From positions 1-64,000 of the forward strand of contig NZ_JAQLFP010000012.1 of the NCBI RefSeq assembly GCF_028207065.1: DNA of 64,000 nucleotides. Direction: 5' to 3'. This document shows, in pieces, positions 34,289-42,213 of this stretch (its first letter is position 1; each line of letters starts with the position of its first letter). The notes beneath the pieces were generated by a model, which was not told the origin of the DNA, made no database searches, and saw only the letters and a list, made by a program, of their open reading frames with translations. A program made the translations under genes and the position numbers. Origin of the DNA: Collinsella aerofaciens. GTDB lineage: Bacteria > Actinomycetota > Coriobacteriia > Coriobacteriales > Coriobacteriaceae.

Positions 34289-35221
34289 CTAGCAAACCTG
34301 ACGGATTGCAATACCCTTCTGATACTCATCGACCTTGGCAAAATCGCCCAGACCCGGGCACTCGACCACGTTGGCGCCGGTGGCCATCGAGAGGCGCAGG
34401 GCATCCTCGACGCGCTCGGGGGCGTCGTGCCACACGGACAGGAAGGCGGCCAGCGAGGAGTCGCCCGCGCAGACGGTCGACAGCAGCTTGACGTCGAAGG
34501 TGCGGTTGGCAAACCAGATGTGCTCGCCGTTGGAGAAGTACGCGCCGTCGCCGCCGAGCGTCAGCAGTACATTCTTAGCGCCCTTGGCGTGCAGCTCGGC
34601 CATGGCGCCCTTGACGGACTCGTCGTCGCCACCGCTCACCTTAATGCCAAAGATGTCGAGCAGCTCGTCGTCGTTGGGCTTAATGAGCAACGGCTCCATG
34701 GCAATGAGGTCGGCCAGCTGATGGCTCGAGATATCGAGCACGAACTCGGCGCCCTTCGCCTTCACGCGACGCAGGACCTCTGCCAGGAAGCCCTCGGAGG
34801 TGTTGGGGGGCAGCGAGCCGCTGATAACCAGGCAGGTCATGTCATCGAGCGAATCGATAAGCTCAAACATCTCCTGCTCGTTGGCTTCGTTGATGGCGGC
34901 ACCGGCGTTGACCATGTTGTACTCGGTGTCGGGGCCGGCATTGAGGAACACGTTGACGCGCGTGATGCCGTCAGTCCACACGGGCTTGACGGGCACGCCC
35001 AGGGCCTCGGCGCCCTTAACGATATACTCACCCGAGAAGCCTGCGAAGAAGCCCAGGATCGTGGTGTCGACATCGTAGTGGTCGAGCGTAAACGAGACGT
35101 TGAGGCCCTTACCGTTGGGCGTGTAGACGGCGTTACGGGTGCGGGTGACGGTGTTGGCGGACAGGCCATCGCAGGAGATGTTGTAGTCAATAGCGGGATT
35201 TGCAGTAAGCGTGTAAATCAT
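34289..35221 (-). CDS. PfkB-family sugar-phosphate kinase (1-phosphofructokinase type), paralogue 2
   Basis: Phosphorylates a sugar phosphate, most likely fructose 1-phosphate. Opens with MIYTLTANPAIDY and has TPNGKGLNVS, ISGSLPP, LIKPNDDEL and the catalytic CAGDSSLAAFL near residue 250. 310 residues. ATG 35221 has AAGGA upstream. It is about 60% like its neighbour by eye, and a terminator separates the two, so it has its own promoter. A TATACT sits about 45 bases before the start. Tagatose-6-phosphate kinase activity is possible. Confidence 0.85.
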   Translation of the reverse strand: MIYTLTANPAIDYNISCDGLSANTVTRTRNAVYTPNGKGLNVSFTLDHYDVDTTILGFFAGFSGEYIVKGAEALGVPVKPVWTDGITRVNVFLNAGPDTEYNMVNAGAAINEANEQEMFELIDSLDDMTCLVISGSLPPNTSEGFLAEVLRRVKAKGAEFVLDISSHQLADLIAMEPLLIKPNDDELLDIFGIKVSGGDDESVKGAMAELHAKGAKNVLLTLGGDGAYFSNGEHIWFANRTFDVKLLSTVCAGDSSLAAFLSVWHDAPERVEDALRLSMATGANVVECPGLGDFAKVDEYQKGIAIRQVC

Positions 35222-35343
35222 GAATGTTCCTTTCACGAAGCAACGTGTTAATGAAAGTATATTCCACGTTTCGGCAAAAGGCTACAACAACTCGGTGAAC
35301 GGTGTGGAACGCGTGAAGCGCGGCTCCGAGGTTCGAGTGGGAC

Positions 35344-35378
35344 AAAAAAACGGCGCCCCGGCCGAAACCGGAGCGCCG
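35344..35378 (-). terminator. Terminator after the proximal pfkB gene
   Basis: CGGCGC...CCGG/CCGG...GCGCCG stem followed by seven T on the minus strand. Confidence 0.85.
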
Positions 35379-35405
35379 CATGAGCACGAATATGTCGCGT
35401 TTCGC

Positions 35406-36338
35406 TTACTTGCGATCGAGCTTGCGGACAGCAACGCGCTTGCTGTACTCGTCGACGTGACCAAAGTCGCCGATGCCGACGGACTCAGCAACGTTGGCGC
35501 CGGTGGCCATAGCGAGCTTCATGGCCTCCTCGACGTTGTCGCGATCCCTGTACCACTTGTGCAGGAACGCAGCGAGGGTGCAGTCGCCGGCGCAGACGGA
35601 AGAGACAAGCTTGATGTTGAACTCACGCTTGGCATACCAGATGTCCTCGCCGTTGGAGAAGTAAGCGTCACCGCGGCTACCACGGGTGAGCAGCACGTTC
35701 TGGACGCCGGCCTCGTGAGCCAGCTTCATGGCAACGCGGACCTCGTCGTCGGTGTCGACCGGCACGCCGAAGATAGCCTTCATCTCGTGATGGTTCGGCT
35801 TAATGAGCAGCGGCTTCTTGTGAGCGAGCTCCTTGAGCTTGTCGGAGGACAGGTCCAGGACGACGTCAGCGCCACGGGCCTGAGCGTGCTCCATGACCTT
35901 TGCCAGGAAGTCAGGCGTAGCTTTGGGAGGCACGGAGCCAGAGACGATCAGGCACTCAAGATCGCCCGCGGTGTCCAGGATGTTGTAGAGCTCCTCCTGG
36001 TGCTGCGGCGTGATCGGAGCACCGGGGTTCAGGATGCCGTACTCGTGCTGGCCATCGTTGACGTAGGTGTTGATACGCGTGATGCCGTCGGTCCAGACCG
36101 GGCGGCACAGGCAACCCAGGTTCATGACCTCCTCGACGATGAACTTGCCCGTGAAGCCGGCGAAGAAACCGAGCGCGACGGTGTCGACGCCCATCTTCTT
36201 AAAGGCGAAGGACACGTCGAGGCCCTTGCCGTTAGCCGTGTAGCTGGCCGAGCCGGTGCGGACGTTCTCGTCGGGCTCGAGCGGAGAGCTCGAAACCGTC
36301 ATGTCGACAGCCGGGTTAGCGGTTAGCGTGTAGAACAT
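35406..36338 (-). CDS. PfkB-family sugar-phosphate kinase (1-phosphofructokinase type), paralogue 1
   Basis: 310 residues, same length as the paralogue downstream. Motifs MFYTLTANPAVD, TANGKGLDVSFAF, VSGSVPPKAT, LIKPNHHEMKAIFG and CAGDCTLAAFLHKW. It follows ptsI by 74 bases on the same strand and probably belongs to the ptsH-ptsI operon. With the fructose EII upstream this gives uptake as fructose 1-phosphate and conversion to fructose 1,6-bisphosphate. Confidence 0.87.
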   Translation of the reverse strand: MFYTLTANPAVDMTVSSSPLEPDENVRTGSASYTANGKGLDVSFAFKKMGVDTVALGFFAGFTGKFIVEEVMNLGCLCRPVWTDGITRINTYVNDGQHEYGILNPGAPITPQHQEELYNILDTAGDLECLIVSGSVPPKATPDFLAKVMEHAQARGADVVLDLSSDKLKELAHKKPLLIKPNHHEMKAIFGVPVDTDDEVRVAMKLAHEAGVQNVLLTRGSRGDAYFSNGEDIWYAKREFNIKLVSSVCAGDCTLAAFLHKWYRDRDNVEEAMKLAMATGANVAESVGIGDFGHVDEYSKRVAVRKLDRK

Positions 36339-36412
36339 TTACAGTACCCCCTGTATATGTGAGGGCCGCGTGGCCGGCCCATTCCAACCACGCGGTTACC
36401 TCTGATACCAAA

Positions 36413-38116
36413 TTAGCGAGCTGCGGACTCGAGCAGTGCCTTGACCTCGGCAGCGGTGTTGCAGGCGAGCGCCTTCTCGGCGAGCTCGTCGCACTCGGCC
36501 TTGGTCCACTGGCTGATGGTCTTGCGGGCGCGCAGGATGGACGGAGCGCTCATCGAGAACTCCTCCAGGCCCCAGCTGATCAGCAGCGGCTCGAGCAACG
36601 GATCGGCAGCGGCCTCGCCGCACATACCGACCATGATGCCGGCCTTCACGCCGCTCTCGATGATGTTCTTGAGCGAGCGGAGCACGGCGGGATAGTAAAC
36701 CTGGTACAGGTTGGAGATGGTGTCGTTGCCACGGTCGGCGCACATGGTGTAGCCGATCAGGTCGTTGGTGCCGATGGAGAAGAAGTCGGCGACCTCGGCC
36801 AGGCGGTCAGCGAGCAGCGAGGCGGCAGGCGTCTCGACCATGATGCCGACCTCGATGTTCTCGTTGAACTTGCGACCCTCTTCGGTCAGCTCGGTCTTGC
36901 ACTGCTCGACGAGCTCCTTGACGGCCACGACCTCCTCGACGCAGGTGACGAGCGGGATCATGATCTTGACGTCACCAAAGGCGCTGGCGCGCAACAGGGC
37001 GCGGAGCTGGACCTTGTACTGATCGGGGTTGGCCAGGCAGTAACGCACGGCACGGAAGCCCATGAAGGGGTTCTCTTCCTTGACCATGTGAAGGTACGGA
37101 ATCTCCTTGTCGCCACCCACATCGAGCGTGCGGATGATGACCGGAGCGCCCTTGAGCGCGCTGGCGACCTTACGGTAGGCGTTGAACTGCTCCTCCTCGG
37201 AAGGAAGCTCAGCAGAGTCCATGAACAGGAACTCGGAACGGAACAGGCCAATAGCCTCGGCATCGTGATCGAGCGCGTTGGGCACGTCATCGGGGTTGCC
37301 GATGTTGCAGGCAATGATCTTCTTGATACCGTCGGCAGTCACGGACGGCTTGCCGCGGAAGGCCTCGAGAGCCGCCTTCTCGGCAGCAAAAGCCTCGGCC
37401 TTGGCAGTGTAGGCGGCGAGCGTCTCCTCATCGGGATCGGCCTCGACGATACCCTTGCCACCGTCAACGACAACGGTCATGCCGTTGCGCAGTGCGGTGC
37501 AGCTGTTGGAAACCGAAAGGACAGCCGGGATCTCGAGGGCGCGCGCAATGATTGCGGAGTGCGACGTGCGGCCACCAGTCTCGGTGACGATACCGGCAAC
37601 GTGGGCCTTATCGATCGTGGCGGTCATGGACGGCGTGAGGTCGTGCACGACAACGACGGTGTTCTCGGGCAGGACGGAAAGGTCGACGACCTCCTTGCCC
37701 AGCAGCTCGGCCAGAATACCGGTGCGGATGTCGGCGATGTCGGCCGCGCGCAGACGGAACATCTCATCGTCCATGGACAGGAACATGTTCTCGAACATGG
37801 TCGAGGTGTCCATGAGCGCCTGCTCGGCGCAGGTGCCGCCGTCAATGGCGGCGTTGATGGCGTCGGTCATGCCCGGATCCTGAGCCAGGACAATGTGTCC
37901 GCTCATGATCTCGGCCTCGGCCTCGCCCACCGTCTCCTTCATGTGGTCGGCCTGAGCCTGGGTCTTCTCGCAGAAGACCGAAAGAGCGGTCTGATAGCGC
38001 TCCTTCTCTGCTGCCGAATCAGCAACCTCGTGCGGCTCAAACGTCAAGTCGGGATCGACGGCGACCATGACGGTGCCGATACCGATGCCCTCGGAAGCGT
38101 TGACTCCCTGATACAT
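36413..38116 (-). CDS. ptsI: PTS enzyme I
   Basis: Phosphoenolpyruvate-protein phosphotransferase that passes phosphate to HPr. The phosphorylated histidine is in ETGGRTSHSAIIARAL (about residue 187). The PEP-binding barrel shows GLFRSEFLFMD, GIMVETPAA, FFSIGTNDLIGYTMCADRGN and GMCGEAAADP with the catalytic cysteine. 567 residues from ATG 38116, which lies at better spacing from GAGAGGA than the ATG two codons upstream (38122). In an operon behind ptsH. Confidence 0.95.
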   Translation of the reverse strand: MYQGVNASEGIGIGTVMVAVDPDLTFEPHEVADSAAEKERYQTALSVFCEKTQAQADHMKETVGEAEAEIMSGHIVLAQDPGMTDAINAAIDGGTCAEQALMDTSTMFENMFLSMDDEMFRLRAADIADIRTGILAELLGKEVVDLSVLPENTVVVVHDLTPSMTATIDKAHVAGIVTETGGRTSHSAIIARALEIPAVLSVSNSCTALRNGMTVVVDGGKGIVEADPDEETLAAYTAKAEAFAAEKAALEAFRGKPSVTADGIKKIIACNIGNPDDVPNALDHDAEAIGLFRSEFLFMDSAELPSEEEQFNAYRKVASALKGAPVIIRTLDVGGDKEIPYLHMVKEENPFMGFRAVRYCLANPDQYKVQLRALLRASAFGDVKIMIPLVTCVEEVVAVKELVEQCKTELTEEGRKFNENIEVGIMVETPAASLLADRLAEVADFFSIGTNDLIGYTMCADRGNDTISNLYQVYYPAVLRSLKNIIESGVKAGIMVGMCGEAAADPLLEPLLISWGLEEFSMSAPSILRARKTISQWTKAECDELAEKALACNTAAEVKALLESAAR

Positions 38117-38174
38117 TCCCATTCCTCTCTCCGTGTCATGTGATAAAGCGTTTTGCCATATCCATGACAAAAGA

Positions 38175-38204
38175 GCGCAGCTACCTTAAGACAGGTCACT
38201 GCGC
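38175..38204 (-). terminator. Hairpin between ptsH and ptsI
   Basis: GCGCAG-TG-ACCT pairs with AGGT-AG-CTGCGC, followed by TCTTTTG on the minus strand. Likely a partial terminator that yields more ptsH than ptsI message. Confidence 0.6.
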
Positions 38205-38249
38205 CCCCAAATATGAACTTAGTTGTTCAACATGCGACCCGTTTGAGTT

Positions 38250-38513
38250 CTACTCGCCAAGACCGCTCTTGATGAGCTCGATGGCAGCAGCCAGAGCCTC
38301 GGCCTCGTCGGCGCCGTCGCACTTGACCTCGACCTCGGTGCCGCAGGGGATACCAGCAGCCATGAGGGCCATCGGGGACTTGCCGTTGACCTCCTTCTCG
38401 GGGGTGACGACCGTCACGTCACAGGCGTACTTGCCCATGGTGGAGGCGAACAGACCAGCCGGACGCATGTGCAGACCCTGAGGATTAACGAGGGTAGCCT
38501 TCTCAGAAACCAT
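38250..38513 (-). CDS. ptsH: Phosphocarrier protein HPr
   Basis: 87 residues. The phospho-accepting histidine is in NPQGLHMRPAG (residue 15) and the regulatory serine region is NGKSPMALMAAGIPCG (about 45). AAAGGAG is at good spacing. First gene of the pts operon; transfers phosphate from enzyme I to EII proteins such as the one at 39021. Confidence 0.95.
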   Translation of the reverse strand: MVSEKATLVNPQGLHMRPAGLFASTMGKYACDVTVVTPEKEVNGKSPMALMAAGIPCGTEVEVKCDGADEAEALAAAIELIKSGLGE

Positions 38514-38653
38514 AATTGACTCCTTTTTTGTGTTTAACCCCTGTCATGCATGTGGCAGGAGTCAGATTCACGACGTTGTTTATATTAACTCACATCAAAC
38601 GGTTTTTCATTGTGTTTCGCACGAATTGTTGGACAGATGTCGTTCGCTGTCCG

Positions 38654-38780
38654 CTCGCCTGCCGGGCGGGGCGGTTAAGTTTGCTGCTCTACAATCCTGC
38701 GCAAGACGGAAAGCACATTAAGTGCTTTCCTTTGCGTGCGGAACTCGCGACAAACTTAACCGCCCCGCCCGGCAGGCGAG
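38654..38780. repeat. Nested palindromic repeat, copy 2, with 30-bp inverted arms
   Basis: Perfect 30-bp inverted repeats at 38654-38683 and 38751-38780 flank a 67-base core. The core contains its own hairpin GGAAAGCAC-ATTAA-GTGCTTTCC (38708-38730). The core, read in reverse, matches window positions 1-75, with one compensatory stem change. No reading frame is conserved. Fits a small non-autonomous mobile repeat or structured RNA element. Confidence 0.75.
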
Positions 38781-38949
38781 CTGCGGGAACATGCTTCCGT
38801 CCAAGAAATATCGTGCAAAAGGAATTCTGGCTGAATTATTGTTCGCGTGGGTGATTCACTCGATGAGGGCTATTTATGCCCTGTTGGGTACTAAGGAGTG
38901 TCCCGGGGTGCCGGCAGAAAAGGAACGTCCCTGAGTGCCGCTTGGTATG
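38781..38949. other. Intergenic stretch between the repeat and the EII terminator
   Basis: No gene seen. It holds an imperfect direct repeat (GTCCCGGGGTGCCG near 38899 and GTCCCTGAGTGCCG near 38927). Between the repeat and ptsH (38514-38653) I see an ACCGTTT sequence on the minus strand also found before the EII gene, and no convincing promoter. Confidence 0.4.
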
Positions 38950-38985
38950 AAAAAAGGCGAGGACCCGTAGGGAGTCCTCGCCTTT
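38950..38985 (-). terminator. Terminator after the fructose EII gene
   Basis: 12-bp stem AAAGGCGAGGAC/GTCCTCGCCTTT with a 9-base loop, followed on the minus strand by TTTTTTC. Confidence 0.85.
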
Positions 38986-39020
38986 GTTACAGGGGGCGAT
39001 GTTATTCGCGTACTGCGGAA

Positions 39021-41024
39021 TTAGACCAGGCGGGCGTTGATCGTCTTGGCGATCTCGGCGGCGTCGGTGGAACCCTTGACGGTGGCACGGAAGTCCTCGT
39101 CCATGAGCGCCTCGGCGACCTTGGACAGGATCTTGAGGTGCGTGGTGCCAGCCTGTGCACCAGGGATGAGCAGGGCGATGCCCACGTTGACGGGAGCGCC
39201 GTCCATGGTGTCCCAACCGGTCACGCCGGACTCGTCCTTGACGACGATGACGGCAGCCTCGGTAATGGCGTCGGACTTGGCATGCGGAATGGCGAAGCCC
39301 TCCATCATGCCCGTGGTGCCCTCGGCCTCGCGGGCCAGGAAGGCGTTCATCACGGCGTCGGCGTCGTTTGCGATACCGGCCTTGACGGCCTGGTTGGAAA
39401 CGAAGCTCAGAGCCTCGTCACGAGAAGCGAAGTCCTCGGCGACAAAGACATTCTCGACCTTCACGAAGTCGGCAGCCTCGGCCTTGGGAGCCTCGACGGC
39501 AGCGGCCTTGGGGGCCTCAACGGGCTTGGCTGCAGGAGCGGCCTTCTGATTCTTCTCGAAGTCGTACTTCTTGAAGGCCACGAACAGGATGCCACCGACA
39601 ACAGCGCCGATGAGGATCGCGAGGACCCACAGCGGACCGTTCTCGACAACGGGCAGGACCAGGAAGCCACCGTGAGGCGCCGGATCGTGAACGTTGAACA
39701 TGATGGTCAGGATCGAAGCGATAGAGGAACCGAGCATCATGATGGGCATGACCGGCCAGATGTTCTTGGTCATGAACGGAATGGCGCCCTCGGTGATGTG
39801 GGTGCAACCAAGGATGAGGTTGACGACACCGGCGTCGTGATCCTCCTGGCTGAAGTACTTCTTGCCGACAACGACGGCAAAGGTGGTGATCAGCGGCGGA
39901 ACGATGCAGGCGGCGGAGACGGCAGCCATGAAGTTGGTGCCGAAGTTGTAGGTATCGGTGCCAACGCCAGCAGCCAGCGCCTCGGTGAGCATAGCGGTAC
40001 CGGTGACGTAAGCAGCCTTGTTGACCGGGCCACCCATGTCAAAGGCACACATGCAGCCGATGGCAAGACCCAGGACAACGGCGCCAGAGGCGGACAGGCC
40101 CTTGAGGAAGTCCATCATGGCAGTGTTGATGGCAGCCATGGGGCCAGAGATGCCGAGCATGACCAGACCGACGATGGCGGTCGAGAACAGCGGGTACAGG
40201 AAGATAGCCTTGAGGCCGTCCAGGTTCTTGGGCAGACCGGCAAAGACCTTCTCGAGCAGCAGGATGACATAGCCAGCGAGGAAGCCGCCGACGATGCCGC
40301 CCAGGAAGCCGAAGCCCACGCCGGCGCCACCGGCGTCGATCATGCCGGTCTCGGCGTTAACAGGCAGGCCCTGAATGGCGATCATACCGGCAACAAAACC
40401 AGGGACGAGCGCCGGGCGCTTACCGATGGACTCGGCGATGTAGGCGGAAAGTACCGGAACCATGAGGTTCATGGCGATGCCGCCGATGATCTTGAGCATC
40501 GCAGCAAAGCTGTTGTAGTCAGACGCCGTCGAATCGAAGGACGTAATGCCCCACAGGAACGAGACGGCGGTCAGGACACCACCGGCAACGACGAAGACCA
40601 GCATATGGCTGACGCCGTTCATAAGGTGCTTGTAGATGACGTGACCGATGGACTCCTTCTCCTCGGCCTCGTCCTCGACATCGGCAGCGGCTGCAACCGT
40701 GTTGTCGCCCTTGGCGGCGAGCGCGCGGTCAATCAGCTTACCGGCGGCCTCAACGGACAGGGCCTTGGAAACACCAACGGAAACCATGGGCTTGCCGGCG
40801 AAACGCTCAGCCTGGACATCCTTATCGGCTGCGACGACGACGGCCTTGGCACCGGTGATCTCGCTCTTGGTGAGCTCGTTCTCGACACCGACCTGGCCAT
40901 GGGTCTCGACCTTAATAGTCAGACCTCGCTCGGCAGCTGCCTTCTCCAGTGCCTCCTTCGCCATGAAGGTGTGCGCAATGCCGGTCGGGCAACCGGTGGC
41001 GGCGATGATGTCAAACTTAGCCAT
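39021..41024 (-). CDS. fruA: Fructose PTS EII, domains B-C-A
   Basis: Imports and phosphorylates fructose. Residues 1-100 are EIIB with the phosphocysteine in ATGCPTGIAHTFMA. About 125-500 is EIIC with some eight to nine helices and the substrate motif CTHITEGAIPF. An Ala/Pro-rich linker is followed by EIIA (about 540-667) with the phosphohistidine in GFAIPHAKSD. The B-C-A order in one 667-residue chain is a known arrangement. ATG 41024 follows AAGGAGG. Divergent from rpiR; palindromes lie in the shared promoter region. Confidence 0.93.
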   Translation of the reverse strand: MAKFDIIAATGCPTGIAHTFMAKEALEKAAAERGLTIKVETHGQVGVENELTKSEITGAKAVVVAADKDVQAERFAGKPMVSVGVSKALSVEAAGKLIDRALAAKGDNTVAAAADVEDEAEEKESIGHVIYKHLMNGVSHMLVFVVAGGVLTAVSFLWGITSFDSTASDYNSFAAMLKIIGGIAMNLMVPVLSAYIAESIGKRPALVPGFVAGMIAIQGLPVNAETGMIDAGGAGVGFGFLGGIVGGFLAGYVILLLEKVFAGLPKNLDGLKAIFLYPLFSTAIVGLVMLGISGPMAAINTAMMDFLKGLSASGAVVLGLAIGCMCAFDMGGPVNKAAYVTGTAMLTEALAAGVGTDTYNFGTNFMAAVSAACIVPPLITTFAVVVGKKYFSQEDHDAGVVNLILGCTHITEGAIPFMTKNIWPVMPIMMLGSSIASILTIMFNVHDPAPHGGFLVLPVVENGPLWVLAILIGAVVGGILFVAFKKYDFEKNQKAAPAAKPVEAPKAAAVEAPKAEAADFVKVENVFVAEDFASRDEALSFVSNQAVKAGIANDADAVMNAFLAREAEGTTGMMEGFAIPHAKSDAITEAAVIVVKDESGVTGWDTMDGAPVNVGIALLIPGAQAGTTHLKILSKVAEALMDEDFRATVKGSTDAAEIAKTINARLV

Positions 41025-41152
41025 GTGTCCCTCCTTTTTAAGTTTTGCGCCCGCAGGCGCTCCCCTACACGCGCGTCCTTGCGCGCTTTTCCACAACTGA
41101 AAGATACCAACCTACCGTCCGCGTGAGAAGAGACAAGGCGCAATTCTCCGGT

Positions 41153-41217
41153 GAAAGGTTCTTTCATAACCGTAAACGGTAGGTGAAAGTTTACCATCAA
41201 CACTTGAAACGGCAAGG
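41153..41217 (-). promoter_or_regulatory. Putative fruA promoter with palindromic operators
   Basis: On the minus strand TTGCCG (41212-41217) and TAAACT (41190-41195) are 16 bases apart, a fair promoter. Just downstream is the palindrome ACCGTAAACGGT (41171-41182). GTAAAC/GTTTAC half-sites overlap it (41174-41179 and 41191-41196), and GAAAG-GTTTT-CTTTC lies at 41153-41167. These are candidate binding sites for the divergent RpiR regulator. Confidence 0.4.
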
Positions 41218-41296
41218 TGTATCTTGTAATTGAAAATCCCCCTATACTATGACATTACAAAACGAGTCCGATTTTCATGCCAACCAGGAGCCATCC

Positions 41297-42154
41297 ATGA
41301 CCGATAGTAGCAAGAGCGCACTTTCCCTCATTAGTACCCATCAGGGATACAGCGAGTCCGAGCAGCGTATTGTCGACTATATATTGGAGCACCAGTCCGA
41401 GGCGCCACGCCTCACGGCGGCTCAGCTCTCGCGCGCCGCCGCCACGTCCGAGGCGACCGTTTCGCGCTTCTGCCGCAAGCTTGGCTTTGGCAGCTTCCGC
41501 AGCTTTCAGTTTTCGTTGGCGAGGGATTTGGAAAGCCAGCGCAACGAGGGCCTGACTGACGAAGTCTCGCTCGACAATATGGAGCAGAGCCTTAAGAACA
41601 TCCTGGCTGCCAAGGTGAGCGAGCTTAATGCGACCATCGACGGGATCGACCACGATACGTTAGCGGCTGTTGTGCATGCCCTTAAGCATGCAGGGGTTAT
41701 TGAGTTTGCGGCTGTGGGCAATACGAACGCGGTCGCGCTCGATGCGACGTTTAAGTTTTCGCAGCTGGGCCTGCGCTGCATGGCGAGCACCATTAGCGAG
41801 ACATCAATCGGCTTTGCGCTCACGTTGCACCCGGGTGACGTCATCGTGCTCATCTCAAACTCCGGCAAGTCGCGCCGACTGAATCGCATGGCAAAAGCGG
41901 CTCGCGACTGCGGTGCCACCGTAGTCGTCATCAGCAGCGACAGCAAGTCTCCACTCGCGCGCCTGGCAGACTACACTTTTAATACCGTCAACCACGAGGC
42001 GCTGCTGACGACGGGTGACTTTGCGTTCTCCAAGATCAGCGCCACGATGATCATCGAAGTTATCTACAACTTCCTGCTGCCCGAGATTGAAGACGCTCGC
42101 GAACATATCAGCTACTACGAGGAGCTCATCCAGCCGGACAAGGTCGTTGAGTAA
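41297..42154 (+). CDS. RpiR-family transcriptional regulator
   Basis: 285 residues: an N-terminal helix-turn-helix (LTAAQLSRAAATSEATVSRFCRKLGF, about 40-66) and a C-terminal SIS sugar-phosphate-binding domain (about 120-265, with LISNSGKSRRL). CAGGAG lies six bases before the ATG. It is the only plus-strand gene in this half of the window and diverges from fruA, so it probably senses a sugar phosphate and controls the fructose genes. Confidence 0.88.
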   Translation: MTDSSKSALSLISTHQGYSESEQRIVDYILEHQSEAPRLTAAQLSRAAATSEATVSRFCRKLGFGSFRSFQFSLARDLESQRNEGLTDEVSLDNMEQSLKNILAAKVSELNATIDGIDHDTLAAVVHALKHAGVIEFAAVGNTNAVALDATFKFSQLGLRCMASTISETSIGFALTLHPGDVIVLISNSGKSRRLNRMAKAARDCGATVVVISSDSKSPLARLADYTFNTVNHEALLTTGDFAFSKISATMIIEVIYNFLLPEIEDAREHISYYEELIQPDKVVE

Positions 42155-42162
42155 AACGCGTA

Positions 42163-42195
42163 GTGGGACATAAATTTCAGTCTATTTTGTCCCAC
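42163..42195. terminator. Hairpin between convergent rpiR and recN
   Basis: GTGGGACA (42163-42170) pairs with TGTCCCAC (42188-42195) across a 17-base loop. T-runs are short; weak bidirectional terminator at best. Confidence 0.4.
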
Positions 42196-42213
42196 CAACA
42201 CCGCTGATACGAC

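Noticed and set aside
36359..38143. 594-codon open frame on the plus strand
   Set aside because: Opposite ptsI, without motifs or a ribosome site.
38898..41126. 742-codon open frame on the plus strand
   Set aside because: Opposite the fructose EII gene and crossing its terminator; composition is that of an antisense frame.
42163..42195. GTGGGACA hairpin as a member of the palindromic repeat family
   Set aside because: It shares only GGGAC words with other hairpins; loop and flanks do not match the element at 38654.
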